This document shows positions 54,266-63,859 of a stretch of 64,000 nt of DNA, one piece after another (within the stretch, counting starts at the first letter, position 1; every line of letters begins with the position of its first letter). The DNA is from Anaerolineae bacterium (GTDB lineage Bacteria > Chloroflexota > Anaerolineae > Aggregatilineales > Phototrophicaceae): assembly GCA_022821805.1 (NCBI GenBank), contig JAJECX010000036.1, positions 33,508-97,507 of the forward strand, read 5' to 3'. Under the pieces are notes generated by a model. The model saw only the letters and a program-made list of their open reading frames with translations, did no database searches and was not told the origin of the DNA. The position numbers and the translations under genes were made by a program.

Positions 54266-55351
54266 TCAGCGAGCGAGGTAGTCAAGAATCCGCTCCGCCG
54301 CCTCCGCGGCCGAGATGCCGTCCCGCGCCCAATCCCAATCGGCGCGTTCGGCTTGCCTTGCGCCGCCAGCCCGCAGCTCGACCGGCTTCCACAGCGCCAG
54401 ATGATCGGGCGTAAAGGGCGCGTACCGCCGCGGATCCGTCGGACCCATCAGCATGACCGCGCGCGCGCCACTGGCGGCCGCCAGATGCGTCAAGCCGGTG
54501 TCGTTTCCGATGTAGACTTGCGCTTCCGCCGCCAGCGCGCCGATCTCCTGAAAGTCGAGCGCGCCAACCCAGCGACTTGCGGGCGCGGTCAAACGGCTCG
54601 CGACCTCGCTGACAAGCTCGCCGTCGCCAGGTCCACCGAGCAGGATCACTGCCGCGTCGTTGGCGTCCGTCACCCGATTGAGAATCTCGGCGAATTGCGC
54701 CAGCGGATAGCGTTTGCTGGCCAGTTGCGCCCCGGGGTTCTCGCCGCCGCCCGGATGCGCCACGATGAATGGTGACTCAATGTCTGCCGCTGCGAGGCGC
54801 GCTCGAACGGCCGTCCGCGCCGCGTCCGCCAGCGGCAAATTGGCGTAGGCGCGAACCTCGCGTCCAGCGATCGTGCTGACGACCTTTAGGTAGATTTCGC
54901 TCTCGTGCTCTCGTACCGCGGGGTCAATAGGAACGCGCATATTGTAACCAAAGCCACGTCCGCCGCTGTCGAGGCCGGCGCGAACGGGAATGCCCGACAA
55001 GTAGATCGCCAGGCTCATCAGCGGCGAACGCGCCAGCGAGACCGCCATATCAAACTGCCCGGCGCGCAGGCGGCTCGCGAATCGCAGCATCGACCCCGGC
55101 GACCGCAGGGGCATGTCCGCGCCCGCGTCCAGTATGGAGTCAATCGCCGGATGATGGGCGATCGCCCGCGCCGACCAGGGACCAACCGCCCAGGTGATTT
55201 GCGAATCAGGAAAGGCGTCACGCAGCGCCGAAAGCGCCGCCGTCGCCATTACGACATCACCGATGCAGCAGGGACGCGCCAGGACGATTCGCCGCGGATT
55301 AGACGCAAGCGCTGAAGTTGGAAAAGCTCGCCGCAGTATCGAATAGATCAT
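54266..55351 (-). CDS. GT9 glycosyltransferase (heptosyltransferase family)
   Basis: A 361-residue member of GT9 (RfaF/WaaQ type), with IVLARPCCIGDVVMATAAL at the N-terminus, GGGENPGAQL, ILLGGPGD and GNDTGLTHLAAASGARAV near the C-terminus. In LPS-bearing bacteria GT9 adds heptose to the core. A Chloroflexota would have no LPS, so the acceptor would be another glycan. An RfaE2-like gene is 6 kb away. Confidence 0.9.
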   Translation of the reverse strand: MIYSILRRAFPTSALASNPRRIVLARPCCIGDVVMATAALSALRDAFPDSQITWAVGPWSARAIAHHPAIDSILDAGADMPLRSPGSMLRFASRLRAGQFDMAVSLARSPLMSLAIYLSGIPVRAGLDSGGRGFGYNMRVPIDPAVREHESEIYLKVVSTIAGREVRAYANLPLADAARTAVRARLAAADIESPFIVAHPGGGENPGAQLASKRYPLAQFAEILNRVTDANDAAVILLGGPGDGELVSEVASRLTAPASRWVGALDFQEIGALAAEAQVYIGNDTGLTHLAAASGARAVMLMGPTDPRRYAPFTPDHLALWKPVELRAGGARQAERADWDWARDGISAAEAAERILDYLAR

Positions 55352-55555
55352 CGCTCGCTTGTCTTTTCACGCGGGCCATTAGGCAGAATGTAATGCAGAC
55401 AAATCCTCTCGGCTAGTGGAATTCAGCTTCAATGCATCGCTCAGCCTCAATGCGACGAGCAGAGCATATCGATTCCGGATCCTTGCCGCTTGACAGTTAT
55501 GTTAAACATGTTAAGGTAGCTTTAAGTAAATGTGAAAACTCATTGGAAGTGTATT

Positions 55556-56302
55556 ATGGAATTACTGCGCGCATTCACTTATATGTTCAAAGATCAGCAC
55601 TGGCTGATCAAATTGGCGGAGACCGCTCTGCTGGTTGTGCTTTGTCCGGTTCCGGTGATCGGTTTGCTTTGCCTTTGCGCCTTGCTGGGTTATTTGGCCG
55701 AGATCATCCACAACGTCAGCAGCGATTATCCGCGGCCGCTGCCCGAATGGGATCACATCGGCGAAGATATCGGCAAAGGCGCTCATGTCCTTATGGCGCT
55801 GGCTGTTTACCATCTGCCGCCTCTGATTGTCGTTGCGCTTTTGTACATCTTGCGAGAATCTCTGGCGGTCAGTCTATTTGGCAGCATTACCTTTACTGGC
55901 GTGCTGGCTGCAATCATGCCGTTCTTGCTGATTTATCTGATTCTCGCCTGGGCGCTGCTGGCGATAGGCTTGGCTAATTATGCGGATACTTGGGATTCCA
56001 GCGCCTTTTATCAATTTAACAGCTTGCTGCGCAGCTTGGGCAACCACGGCGCGCTGACATTGCAATGGCTCGTTTACTCGCTGGCGGCGAGCATGATACT
56101 GCTAGCTTTGCTGCCGATCGCGCTTTTCTTGTTCTTCCCGGTGCAGGGTTACTTGACCGGCAATTTTGGGCGCCGCCTTCGCGCCGCTCGCATGGCTTTG
56201 CGCGACTCCCATACCAATGCTGAGCATGTCGCCGCCGTCAACGGTTTTGGCTTCGTCGCGCCCGAGGGTCCTGCGCCGCTGCAGGGCAACGAAACGGCTT
56301 GA
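55556..56302 (+). CDS. DUF4013 integral membrane protein
   Basis: A 248-residue protein with about five membrane segments. It begins MELLRAFTYMFKDQHWLIKL and has YPRPLPEWDHIGEDI, a DUF4013 pattern. GGAAG precedes ATG 55556. Function unknown. It is divergent from the GT9 gene. Confidence 0.82.
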   Translation: MELLRAFTYMFKDQHWLIKLAETALLVVLCPVPVIGLLCLCALLGYLAEIIHNVSSDYPRPLPEWDHIGEDIGKGAHVLMALAVYHLPPLIVVALLYILRESLAVSLFGSITFTGVLAAIMPFLLIYLILAWALLAIGLANYADTWDSSAFYQFNSLLRSLGNHGALTLQWLVYSLAASMILLALLPIALFLFFPVQGYLTGNFGRRLRAARMALRDSHTNAEHVAAVNGFGFVAPEGPAPLQGNETA

Positions 56303-56620
56303 CGCAATTGATCTGGAAACAGGCGCCAAATACGATAGCGCAAGACTGTTCGCTTTGTCCCAGCCGAAGTTCCGGTTGCGCTGCGATTGACGCCTGAACC
56401 CTTTGTACGCGCTACATTCCGCATATATAATGAATTCTGAGCAATTAGTCGTGCGCTGCCAAAGTCGTAAAACAGGCGAATGGCAGCTTGGGCGGCAACC
56501 ATGTAAACCCATAAAGTATAGATTAAGTTGTTTATCCTCATCTGCAGCCGCGGACTCCGCACGCCAGCAGCCGATACATACGGGATACAGATTGGGCTAA
56601 GCACAGGAGAAAAGGAGGCC

Positions 56621-57673
56621 ATGAGCTCTTTTGTGATTTGCCGGTTTTTCGGTATGGTGGTTTTTTCCATCATTGGCATTCGTTTCGGCGAAGCGCTCGC
56701 CCCATATACATCACTCACATCTGAACAGACCTCGCTAATCTTTTTCGGTCTTGGCGCCTTGTCTGGTCTTATCGCTACGCCCTGGATCACGATTATTCCC
56801 TTGCGTCACTGGCGCCGCGCGGCAAGTGAAATCACGGTACCGCAATTGATGGTGGGGCTTGCTGGCGGTCTGGTCGGCTTATTGGTAGGTCTGATGCTGG
56901 CTTTCCCGCTGTCGCTGCTGGGCGATCCGCTGGGCAAAGTATTGCCGGCAATCGTCTCAGTCATATTTGGCTATCTCGGTTTGAATATCTTCAGCCTGCG
57001 CTCGCGCGAAATGCTTGATGTGATAAACGAAAGGATCTTCGGGCGGGGACGCCGTCTACAGCCATACGTTTCACGACAGCTCCTGCTGGATACAAGTGTG
57101 CTGATCGACGGTCGGATCGTTGAAATCGCCGAGACCGGCTTCATTGGCGGGACCCTGATCATCCCGCGCTTTGTCCTTAGCGAGCTGCACCGCGTCGCGG
57201 ATTCGTCCGATTCGCTGCGTCGCAATCGCGGTCGGCGCGGGCTGGCCAAGCTCAACGAACTGCAGCGCAACAATGACCTGCCAGTGAAGATAGTCGATGA
57301 CGACCCCGAGGATTTCGGCGAAGTCGACGCCAAACTGGTGGCTCTCTCGATCCAGATGAGCGCCTCGCTGGTGACCAATGATTTCAACCTCAACCAGGTG
57401 GCGGATGCGCAAGGCGTTGATGTCCTCAATATCAACGCGCTCTCCAACGCCGTCCGCTCCGTTTATATCCCGGGCGAAACCTTCGACATTCGCATCATTC
57501 AAGCTGGGCGCGATCCCAACCAGGGCGTCGGCTACCTTGATGACGGCACCATGGTCGTTGTGGAATCGGGCCAGAAGTATATGAATCGCGATGTCGGCGT
57601 TGAGGTGACCAAGCTAATCAACCGTCCAACGGGACGCATGATCTTCGCGGTGCCGCAAGCGGCGGGGCGGTAG
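56621..57673 (+). CDS. YacL-type PIN-TRAM membrane protein
   Basis: A 350-residue protein with four membrane segments (about 5-140) and then a PIN domain with the Asp motif LLDTSVLIDGRI (about residue 160) and SLVTNDFNLN. A TRAM-like domain with VGYLDDGTMVVVESG and VTKLINRPTGRMIF follows. YacL-type proteins are widely kept in bacteria with an uncertain RNA role. The start has AAGGAGG close to ATG 56621. It is not related to the PIN-like pair partners. Confidence 0.9.
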   Translation: MSSFVICRFFGMVVFSIIGIRFGEALAPYTSLTSEQTSLIFFGLGALSGLIATPWITIIPLRHWRRAASEITVPQLMVGLAGGLVGLLVGLMLAFPLSLLGDPLGKVLPAIVSVIFGYLGLNIFSLRSREMLDVINERIFGRGRRLQPYVSRQLLLDTSVLIDGRIVEIAETGFIGGTLIIPRFVLSELHRVADSSDSLRRNRGRRGLAKLNELQRNNDLPVKIVDDDPEDFGEVDAKLVALSIQMSASLVTNDFNLNQVADAQGVDVLNINALSNAVRSVYIPGETFDIRIIQAGRDPNQGVGYLDDGTMVVVESGQKYMNRDVGVEVTKLINRPTGRMIFAVPQAAGR

Positions 57674-57738
57674 GGCTGTAGAATTGTCTTAGCTGATTGT
57701 TCGTGGGCGCGGCCGCTGCGCTGCGATTCGGGTTACAG

Positions 57739-58182
57739 TCACTGTGAGGCCTGTTGCCAAATTGACCTAATCTCTTCGGAGTCCAATTCACCGTCTTGAA
57801 ATGCAACTATTATCATGTTGCCTATCGCGTCGAGTTTGCCGTCTAGCTTCACCAAACGGGTTTCAAAGTTCGTCATACGTCCCTGGATATCGGCGATCTC
57901 GGATTCCAACCTGTTGATGTTATGATTTACGTCTTCAAATCTGGGGTTTACGAAGAGGACGACAGTGCCAACAATTGCAAATACCGAAACAAGTAGACCA
58001 ATTATAGTTGAAAACTGAAGACCCTTGTTTGCTACTACGGACGCGTTACTTCCCGGTTCAACATTAGCAGGCACGAGGAGCCAATTTTGCCCGTGCAGGT
58101 TTGCAACTGTGATCGATGCCTCTTCGCCGGGTTTGGTCGTTCCCACATTGCTTTCACCGCTTCTGAGGTCAGTCTTTGCCAT
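57739..58182 (-). CDS. Small membrane and coiled-coil protein
   Basis: A 147-residue protein with a membrane segment (about 57-79) followed by a coiled coil (about 85-125, INRLESEIADIQGRMTNFET). The N-terminus is soluble. Function unknown. It lies after the PIN-TRAM gene on the opposite strand. Confidence 0.6.
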   Translation of the reverse strand: MAKTDLRSGESNVGTTKPGEEASITVANLHGQNWLLVPANVEPGSNASVVANKGLQFSTIIGLLVSVFAIVGTVVLFVNPRFEDVNHNINRLESEIADIQGRMTNFETRLVKLDGKLDAIGNMIIVAFQDGELDSEEIRSIWQQASQ

Positions 58183-58211
58183 AAGAACAAGACGAGCCTT
58201 CCCAAATGTAA

Positions 58212-58400
58212 TCAGTCTGCCTTGACAATCAGTTTATGGTGCTCCAGCACTTTGACTATCGCACCGATGTCGTCATCACTAGCCAATTCCTTCAAGTCTG
58301 CTTTGGTAGCTAAATCCCGTAGTTTCTCTTCCAAAACCTCATGAACAATCAGCTTGATCTGATCTCTCTGTTCTTGAGTCAGGACCTTTGGCTCCTGCAT
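58212..58400 (-). CDS. Small helical protein
   Basis: A protein of 62 to 72 residues with a helical region (IVHEVLEEKLRDLATKADLKEL). The start is ATG 58400, or 58430 ten codons earlier. It is upstream of and probably co-transcribed with the coiled-coil membrane protein. Confidence 0.5.
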   Translation of the reverse strand: MQEPKVLTQEQRDQIKLIVHEVLEEKLRDLATKADLKELASDDDIGAIVKVLEHHKLIVKAD

Positions 58401-58430
58401 GCTCAATCGTGCCTTCCCGTCCCTTTGCAA

Positions 58431-58780
58431 TCATTCATCTGACAACTCCGCAACGTAACTCTAGTATATAAATCATAACACGAATGATTAGGTTGCGATA
58501 TAGAAAGTCTCACCGCCGAACCAACCAATCCTGTCGGTCTGGAATTGAATGGTAAAGTGCTAGTACTCCCCGGTCAATTGATGGTATGGTCTCAACGCTA
58601 ATGTACGAGGAGTAGAAAAGGCGGCGCCGTATTCAAAGCGTTCTGGGAATTGTCGCGAGTTGCCGTTGTCGAATGGCCACAGTATCCGCGGCAAGTAGGA
58701 TCTGCTTAGTGTACCCAGTGTTAAATCTCTCTGTTACTATTGCTTAGCTGGATTCATTTACCATGGTAAGAGAGGTCGCG
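58431..58780. other. Intergenic region with no recognised feature
   Basis: About 350 bases with mixed composition. No clear frame, promoter or hairpin was seen apart from the start of the PepF gene. Confidence 0.5.
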
Positions 58781-60616
58781 ATGAGCGAAGCCTTGCAAGA
58801 ACGCCTCACCGGCGCCGAAGATGTGGTCTGGGATTTGTCTGTTTTCTACAAGAGCTTTGACGATCCTCAGCTGCAAGCAGATATCGAAAAACTCACCGAG
58901 ATGGTCGACGCGTTTCAGGCGCGCTGGCGCGGTAAAGTCGCGGAGATGAACGCGGCCGATTTTGCCAGCGCCTACGAAACCATGGAAGCGATATATGACT
59001 TGCGCGGACGGCTGGGTTCCTTCGCCTTTCTCAACTTTTCGACCGATACTGGCAACACGGATTACCAGGCGGCGGTCGCGCGCGTTGAAGAACTGGAATC
59101 GGCATTGAGCCAGAAAATGGTCTTCTTCGATTTGGAGTGGAACGCGCTGGATGACAAACCGGCAAACGCCATTCTCGAGGACCCGGCTGTGGCGCAGTAT
59201 CGCTACTATCTGGAGGCGGAGCGGCGCTACCGTCCCTACAATCTCAGCGAGGCGGAAGAGCAGATCATCATTGAGAAGGGTGTCACCGGCAGCGGCGCCT
59301 GGGCGCGTTTCTTCACGCAGTTGACCAGCGCCTTTCGTTTCGATTGGCTGGACGACGAGGTCAATATGACCTTCGTGCTCAACAAAATGCGCGATGCCGA
59401 CCGCGATGTGCGCGAGATGGCTTGGCGCAAGCTTACTGACAAGCTCCAGGAAAAGTCGATGGAGTTGACCTTCATCTTCAATACCTTGGCGCTTGACAAA
59501 GCCAATAGCGATCAGCGGCGCGGATACGCCAGTTGGATCTCATCGCGAAACCTCAGCAACAAGTCCAGCGATGAAGTGGTCGAAGCGCTGATTGAAACCG
59601 TGACTGGCAATTACGATTTGGTTGCGCGTCATTACCGGCTGAAGCGCGCGCTGCTGGAGTATGACGAGCTTTACGATTACGACCGCTACGCGCCGTTGAA
59701 TCTGAAAGAGAGCGATGCCTTCTATGTCTGGGAGCAGGCGCGCGATATCGTGCTGGCTGCCTTCGAGAATTTCACCCCGCAGATGAAGACGGTGGCGAAG
59801 CGCTTCTTCGATGAGAATTGGATTCACGCGCCGGTGTTGCCAAACAAGCGCGGCGGCGCCTTCGCCGCCTCGACGGTTGCTTCAGCCAATCCTTACATCT
59901 TCCTGAATTACCTGGGCGATACGCGCGATGTCACCACGCTGGCGCATGAATTGGGGCATGGCATCCACATGTACCTGTCGGGCGCAGAGAATGGCTTATT
60001 CGCGCTCTACACGCCGCTGACCACCGCCGAAATGGCCTCGACCTTCGCCGAGATGCTAGTCTTCCAAGACTTGATGGCGGCCGAAGATGATGACGAGGTC
60101 AAACTGTCGATGTTGACCGAGAAGATTGAAGATACCTTCGCCACGGTTTTCCGGCAGATCTCGATGAATCGCTTTGAAGACAAAATGCACAACGCGCGGC
60201 GGCAAGAAGGCGAGTTGACCGCCGAGCGCTTCAATGAGCTTTGGTTGGAAACACAGCGCGACATGTTCAGCGACAGCGTCGCCATCACCGAGGAATACGG
60301 CTGCTGGTGGAGTTATGTGCCGCATTTCCTGCATACGCCGGGTTACGTCTACGCCTATTCTTTCGGCGAATTGCTGGTGCTGGCGCTTTACCGGCTATAT
60401 CAAGAAGAGGGCGAAAGCTTCGTGCCAAAGTATATCGACCTGCTGGCGGCTGGCGATTCGGATTATCCCGACCGCCTGCTGGCGCGGGTCGGCGTCGACA
60501 TCAACGAACTCGACTTCTGGCAGAAAGGCATTGATGTCATCGCGGAATGGGTGACGCAGGCGGAGACGCTTTCGCGCCAACTCTATCCCAAGAAGTTCGC
60601 CCGAGCGAGCAAATGA
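58781..60616 (+). CDS. pepF: M3-family oligoendopeptidase F
   Basis: A protein of 611 residues starting at ATG 58781 (an earlier in-frame ATG is at 58763); GAGAGG precedes it. The M3 zinc motif HELGH is in TLAHELGHGIHMYL near residue 395, and the third metal Glu follows in AEMASTFAEML. It cleaves short peptides in the cytoplasm. Its stop overlaps the next gene (ATGA). Confidence 0.94.
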   Translation: MSEALQERLTGAEDVVWDLSVFYKSFDDPQLQADIEKLTEMVDAFQARWRGKVAEMNAADFASAYETMEAIYDLRGRLGSFAFLNFSTDTGNTDYQAAVARVEELESALSQKMVFFDLEWNALDDKPANAILEDPAVAQYRYYLEAERRYRPYNLSEAEEQIIIEKGVTGSGAWARFFTQLTSAFRFDWLDDEVNMTFVLNKMRDADRDVREMAWRKLTDKLQEKSMELTFIFNTLALDKANSDQRRGYASWISSRNLSNKSSDEVVEALIETVTGNYDLVARHYRLKRALLEYDELYDYDRYAPLNLKESDAFYVWEQARDIVLAAFENFTPQMKTVAKRFFDENWIHAPVLPNKRGGAFAASTVASANPYIFLNYLGDTRDVTTLAHELGHGIHMYLSGAENGLFALYTPLTTAEMASTFAEMLVFQDLMAAEDDDEVKLSMLTEKIEDTFATVFRQISMNRFEDKMHNARRQEGELTAERFNELWLETQRDMFSDSVAITEEYGCWWSYVPHFLHTPGYVYAYSFGELLVLALYRLYQEEGESFVPKYIDLLAAGDSDYPDRLLARVGVDINELDFWQKGIDVIAEWVTQAETLSRQLYPKKFARASK

Positions 60617-61023
60617 CGGCAGGATATTCCGGCAGGCCTCTGGTCAAGAAGCTCGGCATCACAAGCGGGAATCGCGTCGCCCTGCTTCATGCGCCCGTTC
60701 ACTATAGCGAGCTTCTGGGCGATTTGCCGGCCGATGTCGCTATCGACTGCGAGTTAGCAGGCGGCGACTATGATTTCGTGCAGGCTTTTTTCCAGTGGCG
60801 CGCCGATTACGCGGCTGAATTCGCCAGCATCAAGTCTGCGATCCACAAAAATGGCATGATCTGGATTTCCTGGTATAAAAAAGCGGCCAAGGTGCCGACT
60901 GACATCAGCGAAGATGTCGTGCGCGACGTTGCATTGACGGGCGGGCTGGTTGATGTGAAGGTCGCCGCGATTGATGCGCAATGGTCGGGCTTGAAGCTGG
61001 TGTATCGGCGGGAAGATCGCTGA
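60613..61023 (+). CDS. DUF3052-like protein
   Basis: A 136-residue protein starting in the ATGA overlap with pepF, resembling DUF3052 (YSGRPLVKKLGITSGNRVALLHAP and the IWISWYKK motif). The fold is not known to be catalytic. It is followed after 10 bases by the RfaE2-like gene. Confidence 0.82.
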   Translation: MTAGYSGRPLVKKLGITSGNRVALLHAPVHYSELLGDLPADVAIDCELAGGDYDFVQAFFQWRADYAAEFASIKSAIHKNGMIWISWYKKAAKVPTDISEDVVRDVALTGGLVDVKVAAIDAQWSGLKLVYRREDR

Positions 61024-61033
61024 GCGTAGCCTG

Positions 61034-61507
61034 ATGGGCGATATCGTCACACTCGAAGAAGCGCAGACGCTGCGCGAGACGCTGCGGCGAGACGGCAGAA
61101 CCCTGGTCTTCACCAACGGGCATTTTGACCTGCTGCACGCTGGGCACCTCGACTATCTGGAGAAGGCGCGCGGACTGGGCGATACGCTCTTCGTCGCGGT
61201 GAATGGCGATGCTTCGACCCGACGGCTCAAAGGCGAGGGCAGACCGCTGGCGCCGGAGGGTCAGCGGGCGCGGCTGCTGGCGGCATTGGAACCGGTGAGC
61301 GCGGTGATCGTCTTCGAGGCTGATACTGCCGATGAGTTGCTGATGGCGCTGAAGCCAGAGATCTACGTCAAAGGCGGGGACTACGCAGACAAGCCGCTGC
61401 CCGAGCGCGCCACGGTCGAAGAATATGGCGGACGGGTGGAGTTGATTGATTTTCTGGCGGGCTACAGCACAACGCAGTTGATCAACCGGATTCGCGACCT
61501 GCCGTAA
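61034..61507 (+). CDS. RfaE2/HldE-C-like nucleotidyltransferase
   Basis: A 157-residue cytidylyl/adenylyltransferase fold protein: FTNGHFDLLHAGHLDYLEKAR (the HxGH motif), VKGGDY and the C-terminal STTQLINRIRDL. In LPS synthesis it makes ADP-heptose. Here it is a stand-alone domain after pepF and DUF3052. A GT9 gene is 6 kb away, so a heptose glycan is possible. Confidence 0.9.
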   Translation: MGDIVTLEEAQTLRETLRRDGRTLVFTNGHFDLLHAGHLDYLEKARGLGDTLFVAVNGDASTRRLKGEGRPLAPEGQRARLLAALEPVSAVIVFEADTADELLMALKPEIYVKGGDYADKPLPERATVEEYGGRVELIDFLAGYSTTQLINRIRDLP

Positions 61508-61551
61508 CCAAGCGTGGCGTGACCCTTTGTCGCGACGCTCGGCAGGAGAGC

Positions 61552-61586
61552 GACAAATGAAAAGGGCGACGTGCAAAGTCGCCCTT
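61552..61586 (-). terminator. Rho-independent terminator of rpsD
   Basis: On the minus strand AAGGGCGAC-7-GTCGCCCTT forms a nine-base-pair stem, followed by TTTTCATTT. It stands between the convergent RfaE2-like gene and rpsD. Confidence 0.7.
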
Positions 61587-61613
61587 GCTGAATCTCGTTG
61601 AGGTAGTTACGGA

Positions 61614-62240
61614 CTAGGTCAAGCGGTTATAGAACTCGACCACCATCTGGATTTGGACCGGCGTCTGCACTTCGCCTTCTTCCGGCGCGCGGTCGAGCGT
61701 GACGCGCAAGTTGTCTTTGTCCACCGTCAAGTAGGGCGGGAAGTAAGCGGATTGCTGCACCCATTCCTGAATGTGCACATTCTTCTTCATCTTGTCGGTG
61801 ACTTCGATCTCGTCGCCGGCGCGAACCTGATACGAGGGCAGGTTGACGCGGCTGCCATTGACCAGGATGTGACCATGCCCGACGATCTGACGCGCCGCCC
61901 AGATGGTTGCGCCTAAGCCCGAGCGATAAACGACATTGTCCAGCCGGCGCTCCAGCAAGCTCAGCATATTGACGCCGGTCGGTCCAGGCATCAGCGCCGC
62001 CTTTTTGTAGTAGTTGCGCATCTGCCGCTCGCGTATGTTGTAGATGAAAGACAGCTTCTGCTTTTCATCCAACTGAAGCGCGTAATTGCTGCGCCGCCCG
62101 GAGCGGAAGGATTTCTCCCGCCCATGCTCGCCCGGTGGATAAGCGCGGTCTTCCAGGATTCTGGAATATTTCGGGCGCGGCACCAGCAGTTCGCCGAAGC
62201 GGCGCTGCGGTTTGGCTTTTGGTCCGTGATACGATGCCAT
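61614..62240 (-). CDS. rpsD: 30S ribosomal protein S4
   Basis: A 208-residue S4 protein starting at ATG 62240 (MASYHGPKAKPQRRFG). GAGG lies about 11 bases upstream. The S4 RNA-binding domain has RRLDNVVYRSGLGATIWAARQIVGHGHILVNG. The N-terminal zinc-type cysteines seen in some S4 proteins are absent. It lies alone, away from the usual rpsM-rpsK-rpsD-rpoA run. Confidence 0.97.
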   Translation of the reverse strand: MASYHGPKAKPQRRFGELLVPRPKYSRILEDRAYPPGEHGREKSFRSGRRSNYALQLDEKQKLSFIYNIRERQMRNYYKKAALMPGPTGVNMLSLLERRLDNVVYRSGLGATIWAARQIVGHGHILVNGSRVNLPSYQVRAGDEIEVTDKMKKNVHIQEWVQQSAYFPPYLTVDKDNLRVTLDRAPEEGEVQTPVQIQMVVEFYNRLT

Positions 62241-62501
62241 ATAAACTAAAGTCCTCATTAGACGCGCTGCAATCTGCCGCGCTGACTCGCTGAAATCGGC
62301 GATACAGTGTAGCGGATTGCTTTGGCATTGCTAGGGTGAGTTTGGTGGCGGTAGCCCCCACCCTAAATCCCTCCCCGACCGCCAGTGTCTACGCGGCGCA
62401 TAAAGAGGGAGGGACTTCCAAGTCCCACAAATAGGTATTTTGCTCCCCTTCCCTCGTTCTGGGGGCTGGGGCTGGGGGCTGGGGCTGGGGGATGGGGGAT
62501 C

Positions 62502-63347
62502 CTAAGCCGGCATATTCTCCAGGCGACCCAGCCAGTAATGCACATCGAAATCATCATCGCCGGTCAGAAAGCGCCAGAGTTTGATCCGATTGACGATCTC
62601 CAGCCGACCCGACGCCCATTCAAACCAGGGCTCGCGCCGCGCCAAAATGCCCGGCACGTCATCGCCCTTGGGAAAGGCGCTATGAATCGCTTGTGGCAGG
62701 TAATAGCCATCGGTCAGGTCGTCGGTGTTCCATAGGAGCAGCTGTCGCACAACCGGATTCAGGCGCAGCTTGAACATGTAACGGCGGCGATTCGTCTTGT
62801 TCTGGCGGCCGCAATGCCAGATGCCATGATGGAGCGCCAGCACCGACCCGGCTTTGCAAACCATGGGAATCTGCCCGCGCATGTTCTGATACGCGGCAAC
62901 ATCGCTTTCGTTGACGCGGCGGAAGTGGCTGCCGGGCAGCAGCAGCGTCCCGCCCATCTCCAGCGGCACATCGTGCGGGAAATACATCAACTGAATGTCG
63001 AAATGGGCGCGGCAATCAATGATCGAATCGGCGTGCAAACCTTGGGCGCTGCCCTCGTTGGCCTCGCGCACGTGGATGGCGTCATGGTCAAAGAGCGGGT
63101 CTTCGCCGACCAAACTCTGGATTAAGCCCTGGATTCGCGGCAGGTCCAGCAGCTTGCGGATGGGCGTGCCTTGATAGCACTGCGACAAGGGCGTGCCAGA
63201 CCGGTGACCTTTGATCACCTGCGTGTCGATAGCCTTCATCACTTCCTGATTGATATCGTCCGGCGCCAGCTCATCAAAACGGAGGAATCCGCGCGCGACG
63301 AATTCCGCCATTTGTTTCGAGGAAAGCAAATATTGCTTGTCGACCAT
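62502..63347 (-). CDS. Phytanoyl-CoA dioxygenase family (PhyH) protein
   Basis: A 281-residue Fe(II)/2-oxoglutarate oxygenase. The metal triad is His105-x-Asp107 (GLHADSI) and a His near 173-178 (ALHHGIWHCG), with the 2OG arginine in the following NRRRYMF region. The substrate is unknown; PhyH proteins often hydroxylate secondary metabolites. It follows the small gene upstream with a two-base gap. Confidence 0.9.
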   Translation of the reverse strand: MVDKQYLLSSKQMAEFVARGFLRFDELAPDDINQEVMKAIDTQVIKGHRSGTPLSQCYQGTPIRKLLDLPRIQGLIQSLVGEDPLFDHDAIHVREANEGSAQGLHADSIIDCRAHFDIQLMYFPHDVPLEMGGTLLLPGSHFRRVNESDVAAYQNMRGQIPMVCKAGSVLALHHGIWHCGRQNKTNRRRYMFKLRLNPVVRQLLLWNTDDLTDGYYLPQAIHSAFPKGDDVPGILARREPWFEWASGRLEIVNRIKLWRFLTGDDDFDVHYWLGRLENMPA

Positions 63348-63349
63348 AT

Positions 63350-63628
63350 CTATATGTCCTCCAGCTTTTCAAAGAGAAATCCGTACTTCATGAACGAGGT
63401 CGTGTATTCTTCGCCCGGGTAAGGCGGGATGAGCACCGGCTGCTGAATCAGCCGCCAGCCGTCTTTTAGCGCGTCCAAACCGGTTTCGTAGGGCGGCTCG
63501 ATGCTGTCGCCGGTGGTGTGTGAATCTTTGCCGGTGCCGTCATACATCGACCAGCCCACAACGCCGCTGTCGAGGGCTGAGTTGGACAGGTATAAGGTCA
63601 GCACCTTTTGTCGCAGCGTGGAACCCAT
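63350..63628 (-). CDS. Small protein upstream of the PhyH gene
   Basis: A 92-residue protein with no recognised domain. It is rich in Gly, Pro and Tyr (IQQPVLIPPYPGEEYTTSFM). It ends two bases before the PhyH start, so the two are coupled. It may be a partner of the dioxygenase. Confidence 0.7.
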   Translation of the reverse strand: MGSTLRQKVLTLYLSNSALDSGVVGWSMYDGTGKDSHTTGDSIEPPYETGLDALKDGWRLIQQPVLIPPYPGEEYTTSFMKYGFLFEKLEDI

Positions 63629-63859
63629 GGCGAGCCCTTTGCAAGTACGTGTGGCACACCGATAAGCCTACCGCATAAGAGGCGAAGGGACAAATGTTTT
63701 GCGCGGATTGCGCATCACAGCTGTTGCTACGATTGAGACATCTACGTTGCTCGTTCTATTCGTCCAGGTTGATGGTAATCGCAGGATTATCCTTCGGTGG
63801 ATCTTGTTTACTTCTCGGCAACTCTGAACGAACGCGAAAATAGTTGATCACCGAGTATC

